A DNA stretch of 62,904 nt from NCBI GenBank assembly GCA_003213155.1, contig QCNQ01000006.1:1-62904 (forward strand), given 5' to 3'. Position numbers and translations under genes: made by a program. Positions 7,053 to 15,252 of the stretch are shown in pieces (within the stretch, counting starts at the first letter, position 1; each line of letters starts with the position of its first letter). The stretch comes from Pelagibacteraceae bacterium AG-426-G02. GTDB taxonomy: Bacteria > Pseudomonadota > Alphaproteobacteria > Pelagibacterales > Pelagibacteraceae. The notes beneath the pieces are model-generated. The model saw only the letters and a list, made by a program, of their open reading frames with translations, was not told the origin of the DNA and ran no database searches.

Positions 7053-8153
7053 ATGAAAATAGAATTAACCGATAACAAAGTGTTTTTTGAAAAACAGGGT
7101 GCAAAAAAAGAAATTCACCCTTTTTGGCTAAGAGAACGGGTGAATAGCGAGAACTTTTTAGATCAAAAAACTCAACAAAGATTATTTGATCCAACAATGC
7201 TTAAAAATAGCTCAGAAATTTCAAAAGTGATTATTTCGGATAAATTTCTTGAGGTAAGTTTTAAAGATGGTGCATACGCAAAACTAGTTATCAAAAATAT
7301 ACTTAAAGAATTTGAGAAAGATAATGAATTATACTTTATCAATAAAATTTCATGGAAATCAGACTTTCAAAATAACAATATTTATAAGTTTAATAAAAAC
7401 TTTTTTGGGGAAAAAATAATGTATGAGTCTTTACTAGACTTTTATAAATATGGATTTGTTATATTTGAAAATGTTCCTACCCAAGATAACTTTATTGTCA
7501 ATTTTGCTAATTCAATTGGGAGTATTAGACGAACTAACTTTGGCGAGTTTTTTAATGTTAAATCAAAACCAAATCCAAATGATCTTGCCTATACTTCATT
7601 GCCTTTAGCACCACATACTGACAATCCTTATAGAAAACCAGTGCCCTGTATACAATTGCTGCATTGCATTGAAAATGAAGTTGGTGGTGGCTTATCAACA
7701 TTAGTTGATGGTCTTGCTGTAACGGAAGAATTAAAAAAAGAGCATCCAACTTTTTTCCAAATTTTGACCGAAATCAAAGTTAGATTTCAATTTGTCGATG
7801 ATAATGTTGTTTTAGAAGACTGGGCAGAAATGATCCAACTTGATGAAAACGGAAGACTTAAACAAGTCAGATTTAGTCCTCGATTAGATTTTGTGCCCTT
7901 AATGGATAAGGAAAAATTAGAATTATATTACGCAGCTAGAAACAAAATATCGGAAATGTACAACTCAGAAAAATTCAGAGTTGAATTTAAATTAAAACCT
8001 GGTGATCTATTGATGATGGATAACTATAGACTTCTTCACGGCAGAACCGAATATAATGCTAATGAAGGTAATCGATTTTTACAAGGTTGCTATATAGATT
8101 ATGATAGCACTGAGGGAAAACTTAAACACTTGAAAAGAAAATTTAATATATAG
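7053..8153 (+). CDS. Gamma-butyrobetaine hydroxylase-like 2OG/Fe(II) dioxygenase
   Basis: 366 residues. The N-terminal ~90 residues (HPFWLRERV ... FDP) match the DUF971/GBBH N-terminal domain; the rest is a TauD-type double-stranded beta-helix. Iron ligands are H188 and D190 (APHTDNP) and H329 (LLHGRTEY), with R331 of the same motif as the 2-oxoglutarate contact. The N-terminal cysteines that bind zinc in animal BBOX are absent, as in many bacterial relatives. Likely reaction: hydroxylation of gamma-butyrobetaine to carnitine, or of another quaternary ammonium acid. No carnitine genes adjoin it, so the substrate is uncertain. Confidence 0.75.
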   Translation: MKIELTDNKVFFEKQGAKKEIHPFWLRERVNSENFLDQKTQQRLFDPTMLKNSSEISKVIISDKFLEVSFKDGAYAKLVIKNILKEFEKDNELYFINKISWKSDFQNNNIYKFNKNFFGEKIMYESLLDFYKYGFVIFENVPTQDNFIVNFANSIGSIRRTNFGEFFNVKSKPNPNDLAYTSLPLAPHTDNPYRKPVPCIQLLHCIENEVGGGLSTLVDGLAVTEELKKEHPTFFQILTEIKVRFQFVDDNVVLEDWAEMIQLDENGRLKQVRFSPRLDFVPLMDKEKLELYYAARNKISEMYNSEKFRVEFKLKPGDLLMMDNYRLLHGRTEYNANEGNRFLQGCYIDYDSTEGKLKHLKRKFNI

Positions 8154-8154
8154 A

Positions 8155-8334
8155 TTATTTGTTAAAGCAATTGTTAACCAATATTGCCATTAATATCCAA
8201 ATTACAAATGTTTCCCCATGACTAAATGTGTAATCAGCTCCAGCAAAACCTGCTGCAATATTGATAGCGTAAATAATTATCGTAGAAACAATTAAGCTTA
8301 CAAGTAAGTTAATTAATCCTTTTACATATTTCAT
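8155..8334 (-). CDS. Small membrane protein (59 residues)
   Basis: An open frame from ATG (8332-8334) to TAA gives 59 residues with two hydrophobic spans (about 5-27 and 43-54) around an AGADYTFSHGETF turn. It is tail-to-tail with the oxygenase gene, stopping 2 bases beyond that gene's stop codon. The hydrophobic, codon-like composition supports a real gene, but no family is recognised and no strong ribosome site is seen. Confidence 0.5.
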   Translation of the reverse strand: MKYVKGLINLLVSLIVSTIIIYAINIAAGFAGADYTFSHGETFVIWILMAILVNNCFNK

Positions 8335-8429
8335 AATGAAACAATATAGATATTAAAACTCAATGCAATTTTAAATTTTCTATTTTTAAGTGAAGTTTTT
8401 TTAAGATGTGGGAAGACTAATAAATAGTT

Positions 8430-8488
8430 AGGTTGTATTCAAGAAATATATTTAATTAATTTGCAAATAAATATCTTGAATACAACCT
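8430..8488. repeat. 15-bp perfect inverted repeat with 29-base spacer
   Basis: The arms AGGTTGTATTCAAGA (8430-8444) and TCTTGAATACAACCT (8474-8488) are exact reverse complements. There is no T-run after either arm, so it is not an obvious terminator. It lies in the non-coding island 8335-8685, just upstream of the candidate small RNA. It could be an operator, a transcript 5' hairpin, or part of a larger RNA fold. Confidence 0.65.
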
Positions 8489-8525
8489 TGCTGAAATTTA
8501 ACTTCTAATTAAGGAGGTAGTTTTA

Positions 8526-8552
8526 ATGAATCAAATGCCACCTGACACTTAG
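8526..8552 (+). CDS. Possible 8-residue peptide (MNQMPPDT)
   Basis: An ATG placed 8 bases after a near-consensus Shine-Dalgarno (aaggagg) opens a reading frame of eight codons ending in TAG. A ribosome site this good is unusual in this window, where most are weak. It may be a leader peptide controlling folding of the downstream RNA, or a ribosome-loading decoy. Translation is inferred only. Confidence 0.35.
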   Translation: MNQMPPDT

Positions 8553-8672
8553 CTGGGTAGCTTTATATTTCATAAAAACGAAAACAAAAAACTTAAAGTC
8601 CATTCGGACTTAAATGCCATCAAGGCGACTTAAGGGAGCTCTTTTGGCTGGAGAGCAAAAGGGCGACCCCTT

Positions 8673-8695
8673 AAGTAAATTGAATTTACTTTTTT
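8673..8695 (+). terminator. Intrinsic terminator of the candidate small RNA
   Basis: An 8-bp stem (AAGTAAAT / ATTTACTT) with a 3-base loop runs into a T-tract. Its first three bases also belong to the outer stem of the upstream RNA structure, so the two helices compete. It also overlaps the stop codon of the convergent methyltransferase gene. Confidence 0.65.
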
Positions 8696-9393
8696 AAAAT
8701 TCGGCAAATTAATTTATCTTTAAAATTTAGTCTTTTGTTATATTTCCTGCTGATTTCGTTTATTCCTTTTAAAATATCTGCACTACTTAAATTCAATAAT
8801 GTTGAAATGTATCGATTTTTAATCATTTCCACATATTTCTCTCTCGATATCTTTACTTTGAAAGAAAACGTCTTCGAAACACTTCCGGGATATAAACCAT
8901 TTACATATTTCAGTATCCTTTCATCTCTTTTAAGCGATTTATTTAATTTTGTTTTCATTTTTAAAAAAGTTGGAATTTCATTTTTAGATGTGGCCAAGGT
9001 AAATATTGCTATCCGACCATCAAAATTAAGGCAACTCATACATAGTAAAAGTAGTTTTTTTATATCTTTAAGTGATAAAAAATGAATTGTTTGTTTTAGT
9101 AAAATTAAATCAAATTTTTTTCTATTCTTTTTGAAATAATTTATTGCGTCAGTTTTATTAAAAATAATTCTTTTATCTCGATCTTTGTGTTGCTCAATAT
9201 CAATACCTATTGGCTTATTAACCAACTTAAGCTTAGATGTTAGATTTCCTAATATCTTACCTCTTCCACATCCAATATCTAAAATTTCAGAATTCTTATT
9301 GAGTTTAGTTTCTTTAATTAAGAATTTGTTAAATGATTTAATATAACTAGTTGATGAAAGCCAAGTCTTATTGTCCCAATTCTTTAATGACAC
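8686..9393 (-). CDS. Class I SAM-dependent methyltransferase
   Basis: 235 residues from a GTG start. Motif I (LDIGCGRGKILGNL, about 41-54) binds S-adenosylmethionine, followed by the acidic motif II (PIGIDIEQH) and motif III/IV (FDLILLKQTIHFLSL). The C-terminal third is basic and helical. The substrate is unknown. Its start lies inside the end of the DUF4396 gene (10-base overlap), so the two are coupled. Confidence 0.75.
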   Translation of the reverse strand: MSLKNWDNKTWLSSTSYIKSFNKFLIKETKLNKNSEILDIGCGRGKILGNLTSKLKLVNKPIGIDIEQHKDRDKRIIFNKTDAINYFKKNRKKFDLILLKQTIHFLSLKDIKKLLLLCMSCLNFDGRIAIFTLATSKNEIPTFLKMKTKLNKSLKRDERILKYVNGLYPGSVSKTFSFKVKISREKYVEMIKNRYISTLLNLSSADILKGINEISRKYNKRLNFKDKLICRILKK

Positions 9394-9830
9394 GCAATAT
9401 TAAATTTTTTTAATCGCCAATAATTATAGGGCCAAGGAGTTAAAAAACCAGCTAAGAGCATAATTGGCACAACCCACCATGTTAATATAGCACCACCAGT
9501 TAAAAAGTAATCAGTTAAGTTCATAGCAACTTCCATACTTATCATTGATATAAAACTCATTCCAATTGCAGTTTTAAAAGCTTTGGAAAAATCAAAACTT
9601 TGTCTCATTAATATAATTGTTTCCAAAATGATACTTGTAATCAAACCATTAATGATAGCTAAAATCATAATTCCTAAAACAGGAAATGGAATTTTTGATA
9701 GCTGAAAAAATAAAATTGTACCTAAGTCACCAATTGCACAACCCAATAAACACCAAGCGGTGTTTTTAGCACTTCTTTTCCAAGTGTGTTTGCATGACCA
9801 ATGAAAATTAGCCTTCGCAGTTGTGTCCAT
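9384..9830 (-). CDS. DUF4396 membrane protein
   Basis: 148 residues. A short N-terminus with Cys/His (FHWSCKHTWKRSAKNT) leads into four helices; the motifs LGCAIGDLGTI, MSFISMISMEVAMNLTD and the end PWPYNYWRLKKFN are characteristic of DUF4396. This family is often next to copper-handling proteins. The neighbour at 9835 is a cupredoxin with 4 bases between them, which supports a role in metal handling, although none is proven. Confidence 0.75.
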   Translation of the reverse strand: MDTTAKANFHWSCKHTWKRSAKNTAWCLLGCAIGDLGTILFFQLSKIPFPVLGIMILAIINGLITSIILETIILMRQSFDFSKAFKTAIGMSFISMISMEVAMNLTDYFLTGGAILTWWVVPIMLLAGFLTPWPYNYWRLKKFNIACH

Positions 9831-9834
9831 TAAG

Positions 9835-10338
9835 TTAATTTATATCAACTTTAGCAATCATTCCAACTTGATAATGACCAGGAACATTGCAAGCTACTTC
9901 AATGTTAACTGCGTTATCAAATTTCCAGATGATTTCTCCCTTTTGTTTTGGTTCAAGTAAAACACTATTGCTATGTGAATGGGCCATAGCTTTATCCGTT
10001 TTTGCCATTTTTTTCATTTTTTCTTTATCAATGGAATCAGCTAAAAGAATTTCATTTTCAACCATTTTCATCATTTCTGGTTGATGTTTCATGTGCATCA
10101 TTTTATTTGCAATATTAAATTCATGAACAAGCATACCTGCATTTTCAACTTCAAATTTTATTGTTTCACCTGATTTAATCTGAAATGAACTTGGTTCATA
10201 ATAATTGTCATACATTACAACTTTAATTGTTCTTGAAACCTCGCTCTCTTTACCTTTTGTGCCAATTTTCATGTTTTTATCTGCGTAGGCAAATGTATTG
10301 AAAAATAAAGTTATTAATAAAATTTTAAGTAATTTCAT
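9835..10338 (-). CDS. Exported cupredoxin-like copper protein with Met/His-rich insert
   Basis: 167 residues with a signal peptide (about 1-19). The cupredoxin copper site is complete: H72 (VHEFN), C150, H155 and M160 (ACNVPGHYQVGM). Between the two halves, residues 79-124 form an insert rich in methionine and histidine (KMMHMKHQPEMMKMV, later HSHS), which may bind further copper. It is probably a periplasmic copper carrier or electron-transfer protein. It precedes the DUF4396 gene and is divergent from the hydrolase at 10409. Confidence 0.85.
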   Translation of the reverse strand: MKLLKILLITLFFNTFAYADKNMKIGTKGKESEVSRTIKVVMYDNYYEPSSFQIKSGETIKFEVENAGMLVHEFNIANKMMHMKHQPEMMKMVENEILLADSIDKEKMKKMAKTDKAMAHSHSNSVLLEPKQKGEIIWKFDNAVNIEVACNVPGHYQVGMIAKVDIN

Positions 10339-10408
10339 ATCTAAGAAAATAATTTTTTAAAATGTTTTAACAATGGGTCAATTTGTACTATTATGTTATT
10401 ATACTAAG

Positions 10409-11089
10409 ATGATTTTCAAACAATTATTCGATACAAAATCTTCGACATATACTTATTTAGTTTCATCCGGAGAAGGTAGAGAAGCATTGCTTATAGATCC
10501 CGTAATAGAAAATGTTAGTGAATATATAAATTTGCTTAAAAAATTAGATTTAAAATTAGTAAAAGTAATTGATACTCATATTCACGCTGATCATGTAACA
10601 GGAGCATCTAAGCTCAAAGATATTACTAAATGTTCTACTATTATGGGTGCACACACTCCTGCAGATGCCGTTGAAATTAAAGTAAAAGATGATGAATATA
10701 TTAATCTAGATAATCTGAAAATTAGAGCGATGTATACTCCTGGACATACTTCAGATAGTTATAGCTTTTTAATGGATAATTATCTTTTTTCAGGTGACAC
10801 TCTTCTAATTAACGGGACTGGTCGAACAGACTTTCAAAATGGTAGTTCAAAAGATGCTTATAATTCAATTTTTAATAAACTTTTAAAATTGCCTGAGGAA
10901 ACTCTTTTGTACCCTGCTCATGATTATAAAGGTGAAAAAGTAAGCACCATTGGAAAAGAAAAAAAACAAAATCCAAGATTACAAGTAAGCAGTGTTGATG
11001 AATATATTGAAATCATGAACAATCTTGATTTAAAAAAACCTGCTCAGATTGATTACAACGTATCTAAAAATATTAATCTAGGTGTTTAA
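10409..11089 (+). CDS. Metallo-beta-lactamase-fold hydrolase, persulfide dioxygenase (ETHE1)-like
   Basis: 226 residues from the ATG at 10409; an upstream in-frame start at 10373 adds 12 residues that the family lacks. The metal motif is THIHADH (H57, H59, D61, H62), then GHTSDSY, SGDTLL and PAHDY. The DTHIHADHVTGA form and the short C-terminus after PAHDYKG are those of ETHE1/persulfide dioxygenases rather than glyoxalase II. It would oxidise glutathione persulfide to sulfite; a general thioesterase is the alternative. Confidence 0.8.
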   Translation: MIFKQLFDTKSSTYTYLVSSGEGREALLIDPVIENVSEYINLLKKLDLKLVKVIDTHIHADHVTGASKLKDITKCSTIMGAHTPADAVEIKVKDDEYINLDNLKIRAMYTPGHTSDSYSFLMDNYLFSGDTLLINGTGRTDFQNGSSKDAYNSIFNKLLKLPEETLLYPAHDYKGEKVSTIGKEKKQNPRLQVSSVDEYIEIMNNLDLKKPAQIDYNVSKNINLGV

Positions 11090-11090
11090 A

Positions 11091-11459
11091 TTAAATCGAG
11101 GACTCTAAAGCTTTATAAATTAGTGCTTTACTAGTTTCACCAAGACTTCGATAAACTTCTTTATTATCTTTAAAAATTAAAAGTGTGGTTTGATATTGTA
11201 CATTAAAGAAATTAGCAATTTCTTTATTTGTGACATCGAATGAAAAATATTCAATATTTTTAAAATCATTTTTTGCTTTTTGCAAAACTTTCATTTGACT
11301 AGCACATGACATGCAATACTTAATCCATGAGCTAACTACTACAACTTTGCCTTCAGATTGTGCTTTATCAAATAATTCTTTTTTAAAAGTTGTTTCTTTT
11401 TCCATGGCGTTGACATTGAATGCAAATAAAAGAAAACAAAAAGTTATAATTTTTTTCAT
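11091..11459 (-). CDS. Exported thioredoxin-fold protein
   Basis: 122 residues: signal peptide 1-18 (ending VNA/M), then a thioredoxin-like domain with the CMSC active site (C49, C52) after strand VVVVSSW. The cis-proline strand is replaced by YQTTLLIFKD, in which the usual proline is threonine, which is unusual. The order and size recall the C-terminal domain of DsbD or thioredoxin_7 proteins. It would act on periplasmic thiols. It is convergent with the persulfide-dioxygenase-like gene and 6 bases from azlD. Confidence 0.7.
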   Translation of the reverse strand: MKKIITFCFLLFAFNVNAMEKETTFKKELFDKAQSEGKVVVVSSWIKYCMSCASQMKVLQKAKNDFKNIEYFSFDVTNKEIANFFNVQYQTTLLIFKDNKEVYRSLGETSKALIYKALESSI

Positions 11460-11465
11460 AATTGC

Positions 11466-11780
11466 TTATACAACAAATATTAAAAACCAATAAGAAGCTA
11501 ATCCTGAAAATATTGTCGCAATTATACTTCTAGAGAAAATACCAATAACCATAGCAATTATTGCAGCTAATATCTTTGGATTATCATCTATTTCGAACAA
11601 GCCTTTGTCATTAATAAAAATTGCTGGAAAAATTATTGCAGGAAATATTGCAGATGGCACAAATGACAATATCTCTCTAATTCTATCATTAAACATTTCC
11701 TTTTTAATTAAAGCTATCATGGAAAATCTTGTTAAATACGTAATCAGTCCACAATATAAAATTAATGCCCAGTTGCTCAT
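11466..11780 (-). CDS. azlD: AzlD-family membrane protein
   Basis: 104 residues, three to four hydrophobic spans, with the TRFSMIALIKK and FVPSAIFPAIIFPAIF motifs of AzlD. It is the small partner of AzlC in branched-chain amino acid export. It overlaps the azlC stop by 4 bases. Confidence 0.85.
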   Translation of the reverse strand: MSNWALILYCGLITYLTRFSMIALIKKEMFNDRIREILSFVPSAIFPAIIFPAIFINDKGLFEIDDNPKILAAIIAMVIGIFSRSIIATIFSGLASYWFLIFVV

Positions 11781-12469
11781 GCTTTTTTATTTTTCGTTGT
11801 TAAAATCATTGCAGTGAATAACCCTGCTAAAGCAGCAACTATGACGTATGCTTTAAAAGGAATATAATTATATCCAAATGTAGCAACCAATCCTGAAACA
11901 ATTATCACAATCACATTTATAAATTTTCTAAAATCATTAACTAATAAAGCCAAGAAAGTTAAAGGAACTGCAAAACTTAGACCAAGTTTTTCAGGAATTG
12001 CTGCTCCAAGTATAATTCCTAAAAATGTTGTTGATTGCCATATCACCCAACAAGTAGCTCCCCCACCCACTAAATGAAAATATCTATTATTTTCTTTATT
12101 CTTTTTTAAATATTCATTTGAAATTGCAAATGCCTGATCAATTAAAAAGTATGAAATAATAATTTTCCAGATTAATTTTAAATCTGACAGATGTTCAGAT
12201 ACGACCGCACCATAAAGCAAATGTCTTGAATTAACAGCTCCAACTGAACTTATTATTACTAAAGATGAAGCTCCTCCTGAAAATAATTGCAATAATACTA
12301 TTTGCGAAGCACCACCAAAAATAATTAGAGACATTGCCATTGTTTCAATTGGAGTAAATCCAATATCAATAGCCAATACGCCAAATATCAAACCAAATGG
12401 AACCACTGGTATCATAAGTGGGCTTACATCAATAATTCCCTTTAAAAAAACTTTAAAGTTACTTTTCAT
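11777..12469 (-). CDS. azlC: AzlC-family branched-chain amino acid exporter
   Basis: 230 residues with about seven membrane helices. The motifs PVVPFGLIFGVLA, SLIIFGGASQIVLLQL and NSRHLLYGA are diagnostic of AzlC. With AzlD it forms an inner-membrane exporter for branched-chain or related amino acids. It is 18 bases from the iron-transporter ATPase gene, but a functional link is not implied. Confidence 0.9.
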   Translation of the reverse strand: MKSNFKVFLKGIIDVSPLMIPVVPFGLIFGVLAIDIGFTPIETMAMSLIIFGGASQIVLLQLFSGGASSLVIISSVGAVNSRHLLYGAVVSEHLSDLKLIWKIIISYFLIDQAFAISNEYLKKNKENNRYFHLVGGGATCWVIWQSTTFLGIILGAAIPEKLGLSFAVPLTFLALLVNDFRKFINVIVIIVSGLVATFGYNYIPFKAYVIVAALAGLFTAMILTTKNKKA

Positions 12470-12486
12470 TTTCTAAAAGGTTTTTA

Positions 12487-13548
12487 TTAGAAGCAAACTA
12501 TATGATCAATATGAATTGGTCTTTTAATACCAAATTTTTCATCCACTTCATGTTGGTGTATATGGTGTGAGTGAACAAATACTGGAATTAAAGTATTACT
12601 TGGAGCTCTAAGAGTATAAATAAAATTAGTGCCTCTAAATTTTCGATCAACTACCTCAAGTTTTAAATTACTTGTATCATCATGCTCTAAATCTTCTGGC
12701 TGAAGTAATAGTTGCACATTGGCACCTTCTGGATACTCTTTTATAAAATTCCCTTCAATAGTACCTAAATCCCAGTTTTCTAAAGTATTTTTTCCAGTCA
12801 CCTTTGCTGGAACTAAAATTCCTCTATTTAAAAAATTTACTACTTCAATAGAATTTGGCAAATGATAAACCTTGTAAGGATCATCAAATTGTTTCAGTTC
12901 TTGATTTAAAATTATTCCGCATTTAGACCCTAAATAAAATGCCTCATAAGAGTCATGGGTAACAATGATTGTTGTGATCTTTAATTTATTTAAAATTTTT
13001 TTTAATCTTACTTGGATTTCTTCTTTAAAACTTTGATCTACATTTGATAATGGCTCATCAAGTAACAACAAGTCTGGCTGCATTATTAATGATCTTGCTA
13101 ATGAGGCTCTTTGTGCTTCACCGGCACTTATTTCATGCGGGTATTTATTAAGAATGTGAAATATGTCTAATAAATCTACTATTTCCTTTAAACTAATTTT
13201 TTTCTCTTTTTTTTCCTTATTTCTTTCAGAACCGAGCGAAATATTTTTTTCAATAGTGTAATGTGGGAATAGACTGTTGTCTTGAAAAGCAAGTGAAACA
13301 TTTCTTTCTTCTGGCTCTAAGTTAATATTTTCAGAAGATAAAGTTTTACCATTTAATATGATTGATCCTTTTTTTAATTTTTCGAGGCCCGCAATCGTTC
13401 TTAAGATTGTAGTTTTCCCTATTCCTGAGGGACCTAAAAGACATATTACGTCACCTTGATTTTCAATTGCAAAAGAAACGTTTTTAACTTTAGTTTTGTT
13501 ACCTACATTAAAATCAACGTTGTTAACTTCAAAAAAATTTTTAGTCAT
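12487..13548 (-). CDS. fbpC: Iron(III) ABC transporter ATP-binding protein
   Basis: 353 residues. Walker A is GPSGIGKTT (39-47); the signature is ISAGEAQRASLARS rather than LSGGQ; Walker B is LLLLDEPLS, then the switch histidine (IIVTHD). A C-terminal TOBE-like regulatory domain follows (about 240-353). This signature variant and the gene order identify the FbpC/AfuC class. Its ATG overlaps the permease gene by 8 bases. Confidence 0.9.
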   Translation of the reverse strand: MTKNFFEVNNVDFNVGNKTKVKNVSFAIENQGDVICLLGPSGIGKTTILRTIAGLEKLKKGSIILNGKTLSSENINLEPEERNVSLAFQDNSLFPHYTIEKNISLGSERNKEKKEKKISLKEIVDLLDIFHILNKYPHEISAGEAQRASLARSLIMQPDLLLLDEPLSNVDQSFKEEIQVRLKKILNKLKITTIIVTHDSYEAFYLGSKCGIILNQELKQFDDPYKVYHLPNSIEVVNFLNRGILVPAKVTGKNTLENWDLGTIEGNFIKEYPEGANVQLLLQPEDLEHDDTSNLKLEVVDRKFRGTNFIYTLRAPSNTLIPVFVHSHHIHQHEVDEKFGIKRPIHIDHIVCF

Positions 13549-14245
13549 TATTATCTCTTAAAATATATTTAGATGTAACAATTATGAAGAAAGTTGCAAT
13601 CAAAATCAAAAATAGTGAAGGTACCGCAGCAGCCTCAAGTAAATCCTCTGATGCAGAAATATAAGCTGTTGTTGCAAAAGTTTCAAAATTAAAGGGTCTT
13701 AAAATGAGAGTAATTGGTAGTTCTCTTATTATTTCTAAAGAGACTAATATTCCAACAAACAACAAAGAATTTCTCAAAAAAGGAATATGAATATTCATAA
13801 AAGTTTTTCTTTTAGAGTAACCAAGTAAATATGAGCTTTCATCGACTGAAATATTAATTTTTTCATAGCCTGATTTTATTCCGTTATAAGCAAGAGAATA
13901 AAATCTTATAAAATATACAAGCACTAATCCAAGGATTGATCCTATAAAAACTTTTTTGATAGAAACAAAACCCAAATTTTTAATCACACTATTATCAAAC
14001 CATGCAATGAAGGTTATGAATGCGACAGCTAAAATAACTCCAGGAATTGCATAACCTGAAATAGATAATGTGGATAAAATATTTAATGTTTTATTTTTAT
14101 TTACTCTGTTTCCATAATTGGAAACTAAACCAAATATTATCAACAGCAGACTTGATAAAATTACTAAATAAAGAGTATTCATTAATAAATCTAAGATTTT
14201 TAAATCAAACAAATTTTCTGGAAATTTAATTGTCCAATACATCAT
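13541..14245 (-). pseudogene. fbpB: Iron(III) ABC transporter permease, 3' half of a split fbpB
   Basis: 234 residues with six membrane helices and one permease loop (ESSYLLGYSKRKTFMNIHIP). FbpB proteins are normally one ~530-residue chain with two such halves. Reading the same frame upstream of the ATG, the sequence stays open through FCFLVFFLSFLFPLSQ, exactly the expected next transmembrane helix, and meets the end of the first half. So this is the second half of a single permease, out of frame by one base. It may still be made as a separate chain from the ATG pair at 14240-14245. Confidence 0.75.
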
Positions 14246-14249
14246 CTGA

Positions 14250-15161
14250 CTAAGCGGAAATAAAAAGCTTAAAAAGAATACTAAAAAACAAAAAGAGAAT
14301 GCTAAGAACGCTTTTTTTACCCGAAAGTTGTATTTTTTGTTTTTGTTTAAATCCTGCCTTAGTATTGAAGTGATATTTGGCGTTTTTTCTCGATAAATTT
14401 TCTAAAATAAATAGTGCAAAAATAAATAACAATAAAAAGAACGATAATTGATTTGCAAATGCTAAATCATCAAAAGCAATCCATGAATTATAGATACCCG
14501 TAGTCAATGTATTTATTGAGAAGAAATCTACTGCACCAAATTCAGCTAGTGTTTCCATAGCCACTAGCGATAAGCCAGCAACTATAGCAGGCCGTGCTGC
14601 TGGGAGAATAATTGAGTAAAATGCCTTAAACTTTGTAAAACCCAGGTTTTTTCCCAAATCAATTATGTTTTGTGACTGATATAAAAATGACGCTCTAGCT
14701 AAAATATAAACGTAGGCATAAAGTGAAAAAGAAATTGATAATACCACACCCAATAAACCATCAAATTTAGGAATATTTTGGTTGTAATTACCCTCACCAA
14801 ATAAATTTTTTAAAATAGTATAGGCAGTTCCATAATTTTCAAAAAAAGCTGTTAAAGAATACGCATAGATATAAGGGGGTACAGCAAAAGATAGAATAAG
14901 TGCCCATTTAAAAAAATTACTAAACGGAAAATTAAAAAATGAAACTAAGTAAGCTGATCCTGTCCCTATAATAAAAGTTAAAATTAAAACACTCACCAAT
15001 AAGATCAGGGAATTGAAAATATACTCCAATAAAAAAGTATCTTTTAATACTTGATAGTAATTAGAGGTATTATCAAAAAAACTAGAAAAGACAGTTAAAA
15101 TTGGAATGATTACAAATAATGAAATTACAAAAGAAGATATATACCAAAAATTTATTCTCAT
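14250..15161 (-). pseudogene. fbpB: Iron(III) ABC transporter permease, 5' half of a split fbpB
   Basis: 303 residues with about seven membrane helices and the permease loop (LGKNLGFTKFKAFYSIILPAA). The final ~25 residues read as an out-of-frame version of the next helix. Removing one A from the seven-A run (plus strand 14312-14318) or the six-A run (14333-14338) joins it to the second half with no stop. Either the gene is truly broken, it is rescued by slippage on the A-run, or there is a homopolymer sequencing error. It lies between the iron-binding protein gene and the ATPase. Confidence 0.75.
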
Positions 15162-15196
15162 AATTTATAATCCGCCTTATAAACATGAAAGTATTA

Positions 15197-15243
15197 TGTT
15201 CAAGGCCTTAATAAGGAGACAACTTAATTAAGGCGCTTGAACA
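15197..15243 (-). promoter_or_regulatory. Long intercistronic stem-loop in the iron-transport operon
   Basis: The arms 15197-15212 and 15227-15243 pair over 16 bp with one bulged base, around a 14-base loop. It sits between the small CxxC gene and the permease gene. It has no T-run. Such structures downstream of abundant binding-protein genes often stabilise the upstream message and lower expression of the permease; that role is inferred. Confidence 0.55.
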
Positions 15244-15252
15244 CCCAGAAAA

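Larger units (their letters stand above)
8511..8695 (+). ncRNA. Candidate structured small RNA with micro-ORF and terminator
   Basis: In a roughly 30% G+C neighbourhood, 8616-8670 has 32 G/C of 55. In order: a strong Shine-Dalgarno (aaggagg, 8511-8517); an 8-codon reading frame (8526-8552); a 6-bp hairpin AAGTCC/GGACTT (8596-8611); a two-tier stem with outer CTTAAGGG/CCCTTAAG (8629-8636 with 8668-8675) and inner CTCTTTTG/CAAAAGGG (8639-8646 with 8656-8663); then an intrinsic terminator. No plus-strand gene follows, so it looks like a free-standing RNA rather than a riboswitch. I cannot match it to a named RNA family. Confidence 0.55.

Noticed and set aside
8735-9085. Plus-strand open frame opposite the methyltransferase gene
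   Set aside because: It is an antisense shadow of a motif-bearing methyltransferase, with no ribosome site or known domain.
10373-10408. Longer start for the metallo-beta-lactamase-fold gene
   Set aside because: The twelve extra residues are unlike the family, which starts at MIFKQLFD-type sequence.
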